64,000 bases of DNA from Owenia fusiformis (taxonomy: Eukaryota > Annelida > Polychaeta > Sabellida > Oweniidae): NCBI GenBank assembly GCA_903813345.2, contig CAIIXF020000010.1, positions 806,001-870,000 on the forward strand, read 5' to 3'. The position numbers were made by a program, and so were the translations under genes. Positions 1 to 11,007 of this stretch are shown piece by piece. Every line of letters starts with the position of its first letter. The stretch's first letter is position 1. The notes beneath the pieces are model-generated. The model ran no database searches and was not told where the DNA came from. It saw nothing but the letters and a program-made list of their open reading frames with translations.

Positions 1-3000
1 CCTGCTCTTGTTATAGATACGAACAGGACTAATACGTTACAAATGAACACCGTAAATAGTTGAATTCTATCTATTCATTTATTTGCGATAACCTGTGTGG
101 CATTTTGTCTTGTTAATGTTGCAAGATTATCTTTTAATGTAAAGTTGGCATTAATTTTTGTCACTAGTTTGTCCATATGAGCCAAAACTCATTGATCATA
201 AAAGAGTATACCGTTTCTACTTTTCTCATTTATTAAATTGTAATGTAATATATTTCATTCTGACACTAATCATATTTTATTTAAGATTTAAATTCTAAAA
301 ATACACTTCATTATAAAATATTGATTCTAAAAGATACACTGTTGCTTCATTGTGAATTAGTAACTGTTCAGAAAAAAAACATTTTCAAGAATCAAATTAA
401 ATGAGCAAATACTATGTTTTAATATTCTGATGAAACGATTTAGCTCCTAGACATCCCGCCCTTGTTTTAGATTTGAATGGGACTATGCTACTTAGGTCTA
501 CATGAACATAGTAAATGGTTAAATCCAGGATTCATGCATTCAGTTTCAAAAGGTGGTATTATTAATCTATTGTCACCTGATATAATTGAAGCTAATACAA
601 GTATTTCATAACTTCAAAGTATTTCCTAAACAATGACCTTTAACATGTAATAGCAGATAGACTTGAAATAACACATTCAGTATTAAAATAACTTTGCTTA
701 TAAAATCTTATATTTTACTTTATTCAACTGAAATTATTTAATTTAGTAATTTACATGATCAAGGAGGGAAATAAGTAATTATATCAAACATGTTATAAAA
801 ACGAGACATTAATGTCAATGATGCAATTCTTATATAATCTGGAACAATATCCAATTAACACATCTTCACTTGTATGTCTAAAATTGTTTGCAATAACCTC
901 ATATGTCTTGCTAATTCTGCTGCAAGATTATCTTTTAATGTCAATTAAGTTGGCATTTGTTTTGTCACTCGTTTCTCCGTATGAGCCAAGACTAAGCAGG
1001 ATTAAATATTGATCATAAAAGAGTATAAGAATGAGTAATTTTGTGAGGTAAAGTGTTCCACAGGTCTGACCCTGTCTTACTTATAGAGTATTATTCCATG
1101 TTTGTTCTGAACATACTCGATTTAAGATTGTATATTTGTCTGGTTTGAATGTGGTAGAATTAGTGATTCTCAGTTTATATAATAAGGTTTTGTTTCTTGG
1201 AGCTGATGATTACATCATGATAAATTAATTACCCTGCCTACATACAATTCTGCTGATTTTTTCATAACACTTTTGTTATATCTCTAGCACCAGCTACTGA
1301 GAATTTGAGGATTCTACCAGATGCCTTTAAAGGGTTCCGATTAGCATCCCGTATAAAAACAATATGGCGGCTCCAGGCGAATCAACTGGATCAGTCCATT
1401 TTTAAGAAATAAGGGGAGTTCTGTAAAATCCAGTTTATTGAAATTGTCTTTGAGATAAAGTAATCCGTTTATAATGATTTTGAAAACGTTATCCAAAGAG
1501 TGATTGCGTTCAAAGAATACATGTACAACAGCCAATATAAATCCTTGTATTAGAAACCGGTTTGTCTTGCTTTGTTTCATTTGTAGGATATTTCATATGC
1601 CAAGCTGTGTGCTATTACGTTATGGGGAAATTTAGATGCCAATTTTTCCTTATTATACACAAATAGAAGATCCTGAAACTTCACCCATAAATGTGGAATT
1701 GATTTGTCAAAATAAAAATCACCCTTTTATAAATGTGTGACGATCTATAATAGACTTATGCTATATAACAGTTAGAGGTGTTGACACAACGACCTCGAAC
1801 CTGTGAACCCTTGAGTATTATTCCGGGATCGGGCGTTTTATACTAAACGGTGAGCAACACCAGAAACGAGCGTTCGATTTGCTAAACGATATGCGTCACC
1901 CTTTAAAACGTTTAGAGAAAAACTTAACTGTAAAGGCCTTTTGTACTCCCCTCCCCCTTAGAGCTTCTATGACCAATTTAATGGCCAATTGCTAATGAGT
2001 TAATTAGCTAATAAATCCATATTTTGCATATAAGACTTCAATTGTTTATATTACGCTTCCTGCTATTGTTACAATTACCAATATTTAAAAGCAAAGACTG
2101 CTTAGCTATTTTGAGGAAGTATTTTGCTGACATCAGCATATTATATTTCGAATAAAGTTGACATCTTAATTAGAAGAGTAACCTTGTTCTTTAACACATT
2201 AAATTTTGACCATTCAAGTTCAAATATATGGTTGTAAATTGAAAAGATATGCAAAATCAATTGAAATGAGAAAAATAACTATTACTGCTGACTCAGCACT
2301 TAATTACAGCATTAATTTTTATCAGTTTCAAGGTTCAGTTCAATTGAAAATTTTGCTGACCTTGCAGAAAAAAATTGCTCAAGGTCACATTACTGCATAT
2401 TTGTCAAATCTTCATCAGAACACACCAGACCAACACATTATGCAATAAAACATTGTATATACTCCAAAACAACCCCCTCTTGGCTTTCTTCTAGACTAAT
2501 AGCTATATTTGTCAGTTCGATTCACATGAACACATATCTTTTTATACTTACATTCAGTACGACCCTGCGTTTTTCCGCGTACAAGCGGAACGACTTTGGT
2601 TATGATGATTGTACCAACATTTTGGTTTTGGTTAAAACGATGAGAAGAAAGACAGAAACTGAGTTTGGCTTGACCAAATGAAACTGGAGTCGATGTTGTC
2701 CACATGGACTTTATTAATATCAGTTTACTATCCTATACTGTACAGGAGTACCGTTAACTATTTTGCCGGAAGAAATCTGGATAGACTGTAAAACGACCAT
2801 TGACAGTTACATGCGATGGTTGCAATAACAAAAAATAAGTAAGTAAAAAGTACATTATATCAGCCCTTACAGATATAACTGCCATATATTGACAACATAA
2901 CCTGGTTGGCTAAATTGGCTCATAATTGACATTATTGTTGTTACTTGTTATCGAATTAAAAATACCCTGAGGCCCAAGGTCTAGCTAGTACTTACTGTCA

Positions 3001-4229
3001 GTGTGAATGAAACTTTCTTTTAAGGGAGTCAAACTATTCGAAAGGGTAACTTTTAACTGACGCGTATGTCGTGATTCTTTAGCTTTAACCGGAATTTGCA
3101 TTGAATTGGAGATCCACCTATTTACATTGACATACGCTTAAAAAGTTGTTGGTTTTACTTTAGCTCAAAAATAATTCACTACGAGTGTTAAAATATCTTT
3201 CTCGGTTAAACATCTTTTAGAGGGACACCAAAATATTTTGACCCTGTCCGAAATAGTATGAGAGTCATAGTATAGGAGTTAGACAGATCATCTATATTGA
3301 CAATACCTGTCTTAAGGCAGATCTGCACGGTGAGACATTTATTAATTTTCATGATTATAATTAGAAGTTATGAAAATGGTAATAAATTTACATTTTTGGA
3401 TATTTACCCGTTATGGTAGAACACGTTGTTCAATATCAAAATATATGAGATTAAACTTTGAATGACATTTGCCAATATTAAGTGAAATAATTATTGCGGG
3501 ACCACGTTAACATTATTAGTATTTATATTTTTATTGAATAGACCTGGAAGCTATTTACGAATTTAATTGATATTTGAATTATTGAATAGTATTGCAACTA
3601 TGCTGTTTAACTAGCTGAACTTTTAGATATCATTCATGTACATATATTATATAGTGAACACAGCGGCAAAGCTGTGTACCACATACATATGTAGGGAATG
3701 CTTTCAATACAGACTAAGAATTATGTTTATGGAATGGAAAGTATAGGATTATCCACCTGAGTCCCATTGTACTCACTGTAAAATACGCAAGTCTTATTGG
3801 AAAGTTAAATATTTTAAATCAATAAGAGAGCTCAAATGTGTTTTGTCAGCGTTCCAGAAATCAATAGGTGAAACAAAACAGTGCGCTTTGAAAGTAGAAT
3901 CTGTATTGATCGTTTTTCAATTTCAGATATCATTCCACATATTCAACCACAACGGGAATAGCATGGCCAAGTCGGATGCAATGAAGTCGTTTTAATAAAA
4001 GTATACCAGGGAAAACAAAATGGATTTGAGAACGAATTGGCAATCACATCATTGTAGAAATTGACTTGGTGTATAGAAACGATCTAGCACACAATAAATA
4101 AATCCGAGACAAATAGAATCCGAATAAAATATAATGTACACGTATGATGGCATTTGCCAATTACATCGATATTGGTTGCTGATATAACGGGTATAAGATT
4201 TAGTGGGTCTCAGGTTCAATCGGGTGACG
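1..4229. other. Upstream non-coding region with dispersed repeats
   Basis: No convincing gene is seen. The segment 1-235 recurs in diverged form in two pieces, near 451-545 (phrases such as cttgttttagat, catagtaaatgg) and near 860-1030 (gcaagattatcttttaatgt, then gatcataaaagagtata), so it is an old local duplication or a dispersed repeat. A pyrimidine tract ending in CAG at about 3925-3929 could begin a 5' UTR exon of the transporter gene downstream; that is inference only. Confidence 0.5.
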
Positions 4230-7224
4230 ATGGTTGCTGACGTCATCGTAGAAGTTGAGACTTCAGATTATAAGGACTCGCACTCTGAGAGGAAACGCCA
4301 TCATTCCATACAAAATGGATATATTGAACCACATGGGTCCATGGAGGGTCACAAGACCAACGAGACTGTCAAATCTGGGTCAGTTTTCCATGGGTGGAGT
4401 CTCGATCGGACTGATGTTACTAGACTCGACGCTGCCTTTTTCTGCAGCTTGTTCGTTATATTTGACGTCGGAAAACACGTTTCCAGTTATGCTATGAAGT
4501 ACTACAATGGAGATAAATACCCCCTCCCACATACAGCCATAGTTGCAATCATAGAAACAGTTAAACTAGTCGTGATGCTTATTAAGATCCTAATAGATAG
4601 ACAACCGAGTAATATAAGCATTTCTTTTATGTTCGCATTGCCGTCTTTCCTGTTTGCAGTAAACGCTAACGTGTATTACTACGCCTTGTTTTACACCACC
4701 CCACCGGTATGGGGTATTCTCAAACAATTCAGGATTATACTCTTTGCTCTAGTCTACAGAGTAGTCTTTAAAAGGAACATCACAAGAGTGCAATGGATGG
4801 CTTTATTTTTACTAATATTTGGAATTGCCTTGACAAAGTTTTCTGAGACTGATAATCTGCCGTCCCACAAGAATGTGATCAACCTTCCCGCCTTACTTCT
4901 CAGTTTTGTCACCGCTGTCAATTCTGTCATCTCATGCATCATCATGGAGGTTGGTATTGAAATAAAATCAAATAGATGGAATTATGACTTCAAAGAAAAT
5001 AATAATTTTGGCATAAAGTGGTGCGTATCAGGCTTAGCTATATACAGTACAATCTAGTATTTAGTTAATACCGTATCAATAGCATCGATTAAAATAGAGC
5101 ATTTTTTTCAATTTCAAAATAATTTATTTCAGTTTTCATTACAAAAATTACAACATTATACAGGCTATGACACCCCAGGGGGTGTATAACTGCCCATGAT
5201 TAAATTTACAATAAACATGATAAACTGTGAACATTTAAAGTGGTACATAGGTCAATACAATAATATAATATAATATAATATGAATACAATATACAAATAC
5301 AATAATATGAGACAATAAAGAAATAAAATAAATGTTTTTAATTCGACGCCCTATTTTGACGTTTTTTTTATATCGCCCAACGTAGATAGCTTTTGACAAG
5401 TGAAATCCAAGGGGGAATTTCTAGTTGCCATACTAATTGAGGGGAGTGTATATATAGATATATATAACTTATGGAGGGGAGTGTATATATAGATATATAT
5501 AACTTATGGAGGGGAGTGTATATATAGATATATATAACTTATGGAGGGGAGTGTATATACTTGCACGTGGTTTATATTTGTTTCTTTTCAGTACATGTTC
5601 AAGAAGGACAAAAGGAGCTTTGTGGAGCAATTGATGCAGTTGGCATTGTTTGGGGCGATCATCTCTTGGATGTTCTTCTTCACTGAGACTAGAGGGATAT
5701 CAATGAACGTTAAACCAGGTACGTAAGGACGGCGTCAAGGAATACCCAATGTGAATAGATTGCCCGAAATTACAAATCTGTGAGCAAAAATGCATTCTGT
5801 CGTATATTTCAAAACATCAGAGGAAAGGTGACAGAGGATGATTCAATCATTTATGATCATTTATGATGATCAGCGCATGACTCTCTTGATCATCAAGACC
5901 TATCACGCCTACTTATTTCTCAGTCAGATACTGTAAGCGAATCGAATAACTGTGGTGATGTCCCGATCCGATCTAGATCACATTGCTGTACATGTCGGTT
6001 TTTGAGTTCAAAATACGCAATGTTTCTGAAACATGTTTATGATGCATTTCTTAATATAAGGTTATTGTCGACTATAATTTCTAAAACATCTTGGCAAGCT
6101 GTGTGTAGGCCTACGTAGGCGTTAATTACGAACATACACGTTTTTCTTGATCGGGACTCCCTGTTTTTAATTACGTTAAACTGAAAACTATTTTTTGACC
6201 TTGGCTTTTTTATTACTTAATTGTCATAGTTGAATCAATTATTACTATTGTATACAGGATAAACATCTAAGGCCGAAAGAATGTGAACATATGTGACTAA
6301 TGTATGTCCATTAATTCCGATAGTCATTGGCGCAAATCAAAGGATGCGGTTCAGTTTGAAAGACTTTTAAGTAATGTTTTCTCATTGTAATATTGCCAGT
6401 ATCATTTTGTGCCCTCTGAAGTCACTTATTCAGTATTGATTATAGGCACGTATGTGGTAGATAATAACGTGATTGAAATTATTCGAAACACTTAAACGTA
6501 ACATTTTTGTTGAATGTAAAAGACGCAAGTGACACATCAAATATCAAACTTACGTGGCGTTATGTCAGTGATAATTTGAAAGAACATCAACAGCAGTTCG
6601 TTGATTAATTAGAGCAAGTTGACCCCATTGGGCATCGAGAGTTTGATCGATTCATTTGTTTTTTAAAAAAGATAGCAAACATTTAATGAGTTCTATATGG
6701 CGAACTGGCCTTCATTAATACAATTTTCAATATTTGGTGGATCTGCCGGGCTTCATTGTATTTCCTTCTGTCCAAGTGATGGACCAAATGTCCATTGAAC
6801 TTACCCTAGCATTGGGACAGGAAAAGCAAATGTTATAATCATTTATTTATTTTTAGGGACGTCCTTGGTGGTGATACTGTTAATGCTCAGCTGTATCGGC
6901 ATGAACGTGGCTTATGGCTTTGCAATGAAAGTCATAGTTAAAAAACTGGACAATGTCGTAAAGATATACTCACAGGCGGTATCCAACATGGCCACTGCAG
7001 TCGTCTGCTTGTTTGTCTTTCCCGATGACGTAGAGATTAATTCATTATTCATGGCAGCCATTTTGATTGTCTTCTTTGCCATTGTATTGTACGAGTCAAA
7101 AAATCCGGAGTTAATCATTAATAATATATGCAATACTATATGGGTATGGGATATACTTAAAACAACAGCCAAAAAGCTTCCGTTTAGTATAAGAAAAGTC
7201 GAGGAATCTCACTCTGATGTTTGA
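4230..7224 (+). CDS. SLC35A-type nucleotide-sugar transporter, three coding exons
   Basis: Exons are 4230-4949, 5592-5718 and 6857-7224. The introns start GTTGGT and GTACGT and end in TTTTCAG and TTTTAG, and the splice phases (0, then 1) join one 404-residue frame. Start choice: the first ATG in frame, at 4230. The protein has a polar N-terminus of about 65 residues, then about ten hydrophobic segments. Residues 136-205 (FALPSFLFAVNANVYYYALF, then WGILKQFRI, RVQWMALFLLIFGIALTKFS) match the pattern of the Nuc_sug_transp family; residues 285-362 carry the second half, and a charged tail ends SHSDV. Family members exchange nucleotide sugars for the nucleoside monophosphate across Golgi or ER membranes; the substrate cannot be read from the sequence. 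I do not see a close match to A4 or A5 subtypes. AATAAA at 7404-7409 may be the poly(A) signal. Confidence 0.85.
4950..5591 (+). other. Transporter intron 1
   Basis: Donor GTTGGT (weak) and acceptor TTTCTTTTCAG. The intron holds AT-rich sequence, an ATAAT/AATAT simple repeat near 5260-5290 and a 35-bp minisatellite that ends about 30 bases before the acceptor. Confidence 0.75.
5439..5559. repeat. 35-bp minisatellite, about 3.4 copies
   Basis: The unit begins GGGGAGTGTATATATAG and restarts at 5441, 5476, 5511 and 5546, exactly 35 bases apart and with almost no differences. Each unit contains the self-complementary stretch TATATAGATATATATA. The array lies where the branch point and polypyrimidine tract of transporter exon 2 should be. 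Confidence 0.95.
5719..6856 (+). other. Transporter intron 2
   Basis: 1,138 bases from a consensus GTACGT donor to a TTATTTTTAG acceptor. I see no further exon, mobile element or structured repeat in it. Confidence 0.75.
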
Positions 7225-8148
7225 TGCAATAATTTTGAAATTAATAAATTACCAAGTTTAATTTTAAAAGCCAGGGGTGTTCAAAACTGGGAAAAGGCCC
7301 TACTGTAAATATTATCGACCGAACGATAGCCCACTATACTTCTACTGTGTATGCAAAGAGACTACAAGACTAGTTAAGCTATTTTTGTCATTTTCCTCAA
7401 CAAAATAAAATCTTGAGAGTCTCAAAATTCATTACATTGCAGTACGTCAAAATCAAATAAATAAATTCAAAAAATTAAATAAATGTTTTTAAAAGCAACC
7501 ACTATTTTGTTTATTGTTTATTAGGGCGTAGATGCTTTAGATAACACATGGTTCAATAGATGAATGCGATTATAATTTAGATTGAAGCTTTTAATCTGTA
7601 TGAACTCTGAATCTATAATTCAAAGAGAGAAGTGATAAAGATTGTCATGTATCTTTTCAAAAATCAATTTTCCCTTACAATCCTTTTTACAGGGTTAGCC
7701 AAAAAACAACTCTCAGACAATTCATCTCTGTTAATATGAAGGCTGAGGTTTCCGTTTTAAGAGAACCTGGGCGTGAATGTGTAGAATTGTGGTCCTCGAG
7801 GGATAATATGTAGCTGTCCCCCATGAAGTATTTACTTGCACGATTGAGTTAAAGGTATTGGGTTATTACTTAGTACACTGACTGCACTGGCGAAACAATT
7901 AGGAGAGAAATGAGTAATCCCACAGGGTTATATGCCACCCCGGGTATGCCACATGTTCACGTACAGGTTCTCTAAATCGTGAAGCTTAACGCCCGTTGTT
8001 AGTGAGATATTTACGTATACTAGGTTCGAAGCATATCTTTGCCGTCTAGATGTGAAATAATACTAGAAACAGCATATCCACGGAGGAGCAAATCCCATCG
8101 AATAACAGATTTTGATAAATAGTGGCCATCTTGAAAATTGTCCCTAGG
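7225..8148. other. Non-coding region after the transporter gene
   Basis: Contains the likely 3' UTR. The stretch near 7470-7550 (aaataaatgttttta, then gggcgtagatgctttag) resembles 5325-5395 in intron 1, which suggests a shared short repeat. Nothing else is recognised. Confidence 0.4.
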
Positions 8149-8585
8149 TATCAGCATATAAAATCCGTCCACTGGTGTTTGAGTTATCAAAGATTATATT
8201 TTTTTAAGAATAATGATGGCCATTTTGGAATTCAGCTGTCATCTTGGTAATTTTTCATGAAGCTCCAGTATCCTTCATCAGCTACCCTGCGTGCAGAGTC
8301 TAGTTAAACTACAGACGAAGCTCTCTTTTAAGAAGTGAAGTCAAACGAATGCAAAGGGTATTCATCAGTATCAGCATATAAAATCCGTCCACTGATGTTT
8401 GAGTTATCAAAGGTTATATCTTTTTAAGAATAATGATGGCCATTTTGGAATTCAACTGTCATCTTGGTAATTTCTTCATGAGCAGAGCTCCAGTATTCTT
8501 CATCAGCATCAGCATATAAAAGAACCAAATCTGTCAACTAGTGATTTATTAAAGATTACATTTTTGCGAAAAATGGCGGCCATTT
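8149..8585. repeat. Diverged direct repeats, about 2.5 copies
   Basis: The segment that starts TATCAGCATATAAAATCCGT occurs at 8149 and again 220 bases later at about 8369. A shorter, more diverged third copy starts near 8509. Each copy carries aatgatggccattttgga. No coding potential. Confidence 0.8.
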
Positions 8586-8602
8586 TGAAATGAGGGACCA
8601 TC

Positions 8603-8863
8603 AATATTTACCTATGTTTTCAGCATTCCTATGAAGGTATTAATGAGATGTTGATGTATTGGGTCTTTTTAATTCTTTATAAAAAATAATGTTTAAATCT
8701 TTTGTCCGCTGTGACGGATCAGTTGCAAATGTGAGCTGTGAAACTGCTCCGTCACAGTGGACAAAAAATGTAAATATCATCTTTATTAAAAAATTAAAAA
8801 GACCCAATACATCAATATTTCATTAATACATTCAGAGTTATGCTGAAAACATATGTTAATATT
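8603..8863. mobile_element. Foldback MITE, 261 bp
   Basis: The two halves are imperfect inverted copies of each other over about 120 bases: aatatttacctatgttttca at the left end pairs with the right end (tgaaaacatatgttaatatt). The centre is a strong hairpin, GTCCGCTGTGACGGA against TCCGTCACAGTGGAC. ATC flanks both ends and may be a 3-bp target duplication. A piece of the same sequence (ctccgtcacagcgga) recurs near 9140-9155. Confidence 0.75.
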
Positions 8864-10043
8864 ATCGTGTCACTATATCCATGCCGTTAAAAGTGGTACA
8901 TTTTAGAGTTTGATACTCTGGCGCCATTTTCAATAGCTTTTACTCCTAGCTGAGACTAACATTTATGATGTCTCAGCTCCTAGCGTTATTGGACTTCAAG
9001 CAGAAGTGAAGGTTACCGGCAAGTGATCCATTGCATTGGGTAAGTAAATTTCTTTGATATAACGAAACATATGAGTTGAAAAATAAATTGTGAAGTATTC
9101 TTAGTGTTTTTATGAAAAATAGCATGCTCCCGGAGCATGCTCCGTCACAGCGGAAAATCTTTCGATACCAGCCTGTGTATATGCAGTATATCAAGGACGT
9201 CCTTGATTATATGCAGTTTTAAGATAAAGATTTGAAAAATAATGATATAAGTTTGAAAAACACTTTGAAGAAGATTTTGGAGAGATTTGGGAATACAATT
9301 TGATAGAGAACTAGTGCCAAGACTAAACATTTTTACCCTTTGTGCACCTGTCTCTCCTATATTCAGCTTACCATTATTTTTCCCTTGGCCTATGCTTTTC
9401 GCCGATTCAACTCCCAGTCGGCATTTTACAGTTCCAATTCCAAGTGTCATTTCAAAACACGTTATGATTTGATTTGTTCACTCCAAAAGTTAGAAATAGA
9501 GTTAGAGAACTTCGTCTCAACGTTGAATGTTATTTATTTATTGATCTATTTATTTCGACTTACACTTCCAAAACAGTGGCTCACATTCATACATGGTATG
9601 AAAGGAGCAGAGCATCGATTTAGGCAACATTCATTAAAATAGTATTGAAATGTCAATTCAGATTAAATAGCTCCCGGGAATACGAATACTGGTCAATATT
9701 GTAAAGTCTTTTCGTTCAGTACTAGGCGGAAATGGATAATTCTTAGAGTTCGTATCTTCAAAAAGTTACTTGAAAGTATAATTTCACGAGATTACCCTCT
9801 ATCACTTATTTTACATTTAACATATTCGGAAAAACTATTAGACCATATTGCATTTGAGCTGTAAATCGTAGAGATTTCACCCTAAAATAGGTGGGTTATA
9901 CAAGAAACAGTTGAGGTGAGCATTTTTTATTCATTTTATTGTGCGGTTAGGGTTACTCTAGACTGTATCCTTCGTCTGAATAAATATTCAGACTGTAAGT
10001 CACCTATTGTAAAATGTGGTGTTGAATAAATGTTACAAATAAG
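8864..10043. other. Non-coding region before the LTR element
   Basis: Holds a short hairpin near 8950-8977 (AGCTGAGAC..GTCTCAGCT) and the self-complementary GGAGCATGCTCC near 9131-9142. The open frames here have no recognisable domain. Confidence 0.4.
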
Positions 10044-10895
10044 TGTTACAGTAGTGAGCTACATGTATATTATATTCGACTATATTCACTTATAGTTTAA
10101 TTTGTAATCTATGCTTGCTACATATGTTGAGCTATTCTTTATTAGAGATCTTAGGTCAAGGTCACAATGACATTATACACTGTATCTTGTAAACAAAACT
10201 GAACTGAATGATTCATTAACCCTTGACCATCCAGATAGTTCTAGAAATTATAACCATTCATTAAAATGTAATCATGTCACTAAAGATGTCCAATCAAGAT
10301 GAAGTTCCAGAAGATTCGTTTCTGGATCATTCTTTCACATTATAAAAAGAACAGCACAGTGACTCTCTTTAGCAGATAATTAAGTAATCATAACTGGACA
10401 TCTCAAAGGAACTAAATAAAGCAGAATTTCAAAGTTGATCAAAGGACATCTTCTTAGCGGAATATTACAGACACCTACTGTGGGAACATTTATAACACTA
10501 CAAACACACAACCTGAGGACTTTATATGGACATATATTACAACATACACTATATACGGATTATCATATACATTCGTGGATTATCATAAACATTTGTGGAT
10601 TATCATCAAACATTATTGGATACAAACATTATAGGATTACAACAAATATTATTGGATTATTACAAACGTTGGAGAACTATTAACGATTATTGAAACATTT
10701 CGTGATCTGGAACATTCTCAAGGATCGTCAACGACATCTATCAACATCAAGAATAAGCCGTATCATTGATTGGACATCACTTAAGTATTAAACCTCCTTT
10801 ATATTATTGTTATATTATTTAGTTTTCAAAATATAAATATATTGTTATCATATTTTAATTGCTGTTTTTACTTTCTGTTATTTTCGAACGTAACA
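10044..10895 (+). repeat. 5' LTR
   Basis: 852 bases, TGTTACAGTAG at the start and CGTAACA at the end. It reads the same as the 3' copy at 14604-15455. A TATAAAAA motif near 10340 is a plausible core promoter. Confidence 0.95.
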
Positions 10896-10900
10896 GAAAT

Positions 10901-10918
10901 TGGGGGCTCGTCCGGGAT
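10901..10918 (+). promoter_or_regulatory. Primer-binding site, tRNA-Pro type
   Basis: TGGGGGCTCGTCCGGGAT lies 5 bases after the 5' LTR. From established knowledge this is the 18-base primer site used by murine leukaemia virus with tRNA-Pro, so priming by tRNA-Pro is the straightforward reading. Confidence 0.9.
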
Positions 10919-11007
10919 ACAACTACAACAAGCTAGAATACAAATATTTTAAAATTCAAAATCCAAAACTTGTATATTTAAACTGTGAAGACAGCAATTA
11001 ATAGAAA

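Noticed and set aside
1781-1861. Minus-strand tRNA candidate (GGTGTTG..CAACACC ends, GGTTCGAGGTC box B-like)
   Set aside because: The 7-bp end stem pairs, but the T arm and D arm do not fold in the standard way; at most a tRNA-derived repeat or chance hairpin.
9145-9642. Overlapping frames of about 100 codons on both strands
   Set aside because: Opposite-strand shadows of each other without domain, start context or neighbours.
10435-10683. 82-codon frame, repeated at 14995-15243
   Set aside because: Lies within both LTRs, with repetitive I/H/T-rich composition; an incidental frame in the LTR.
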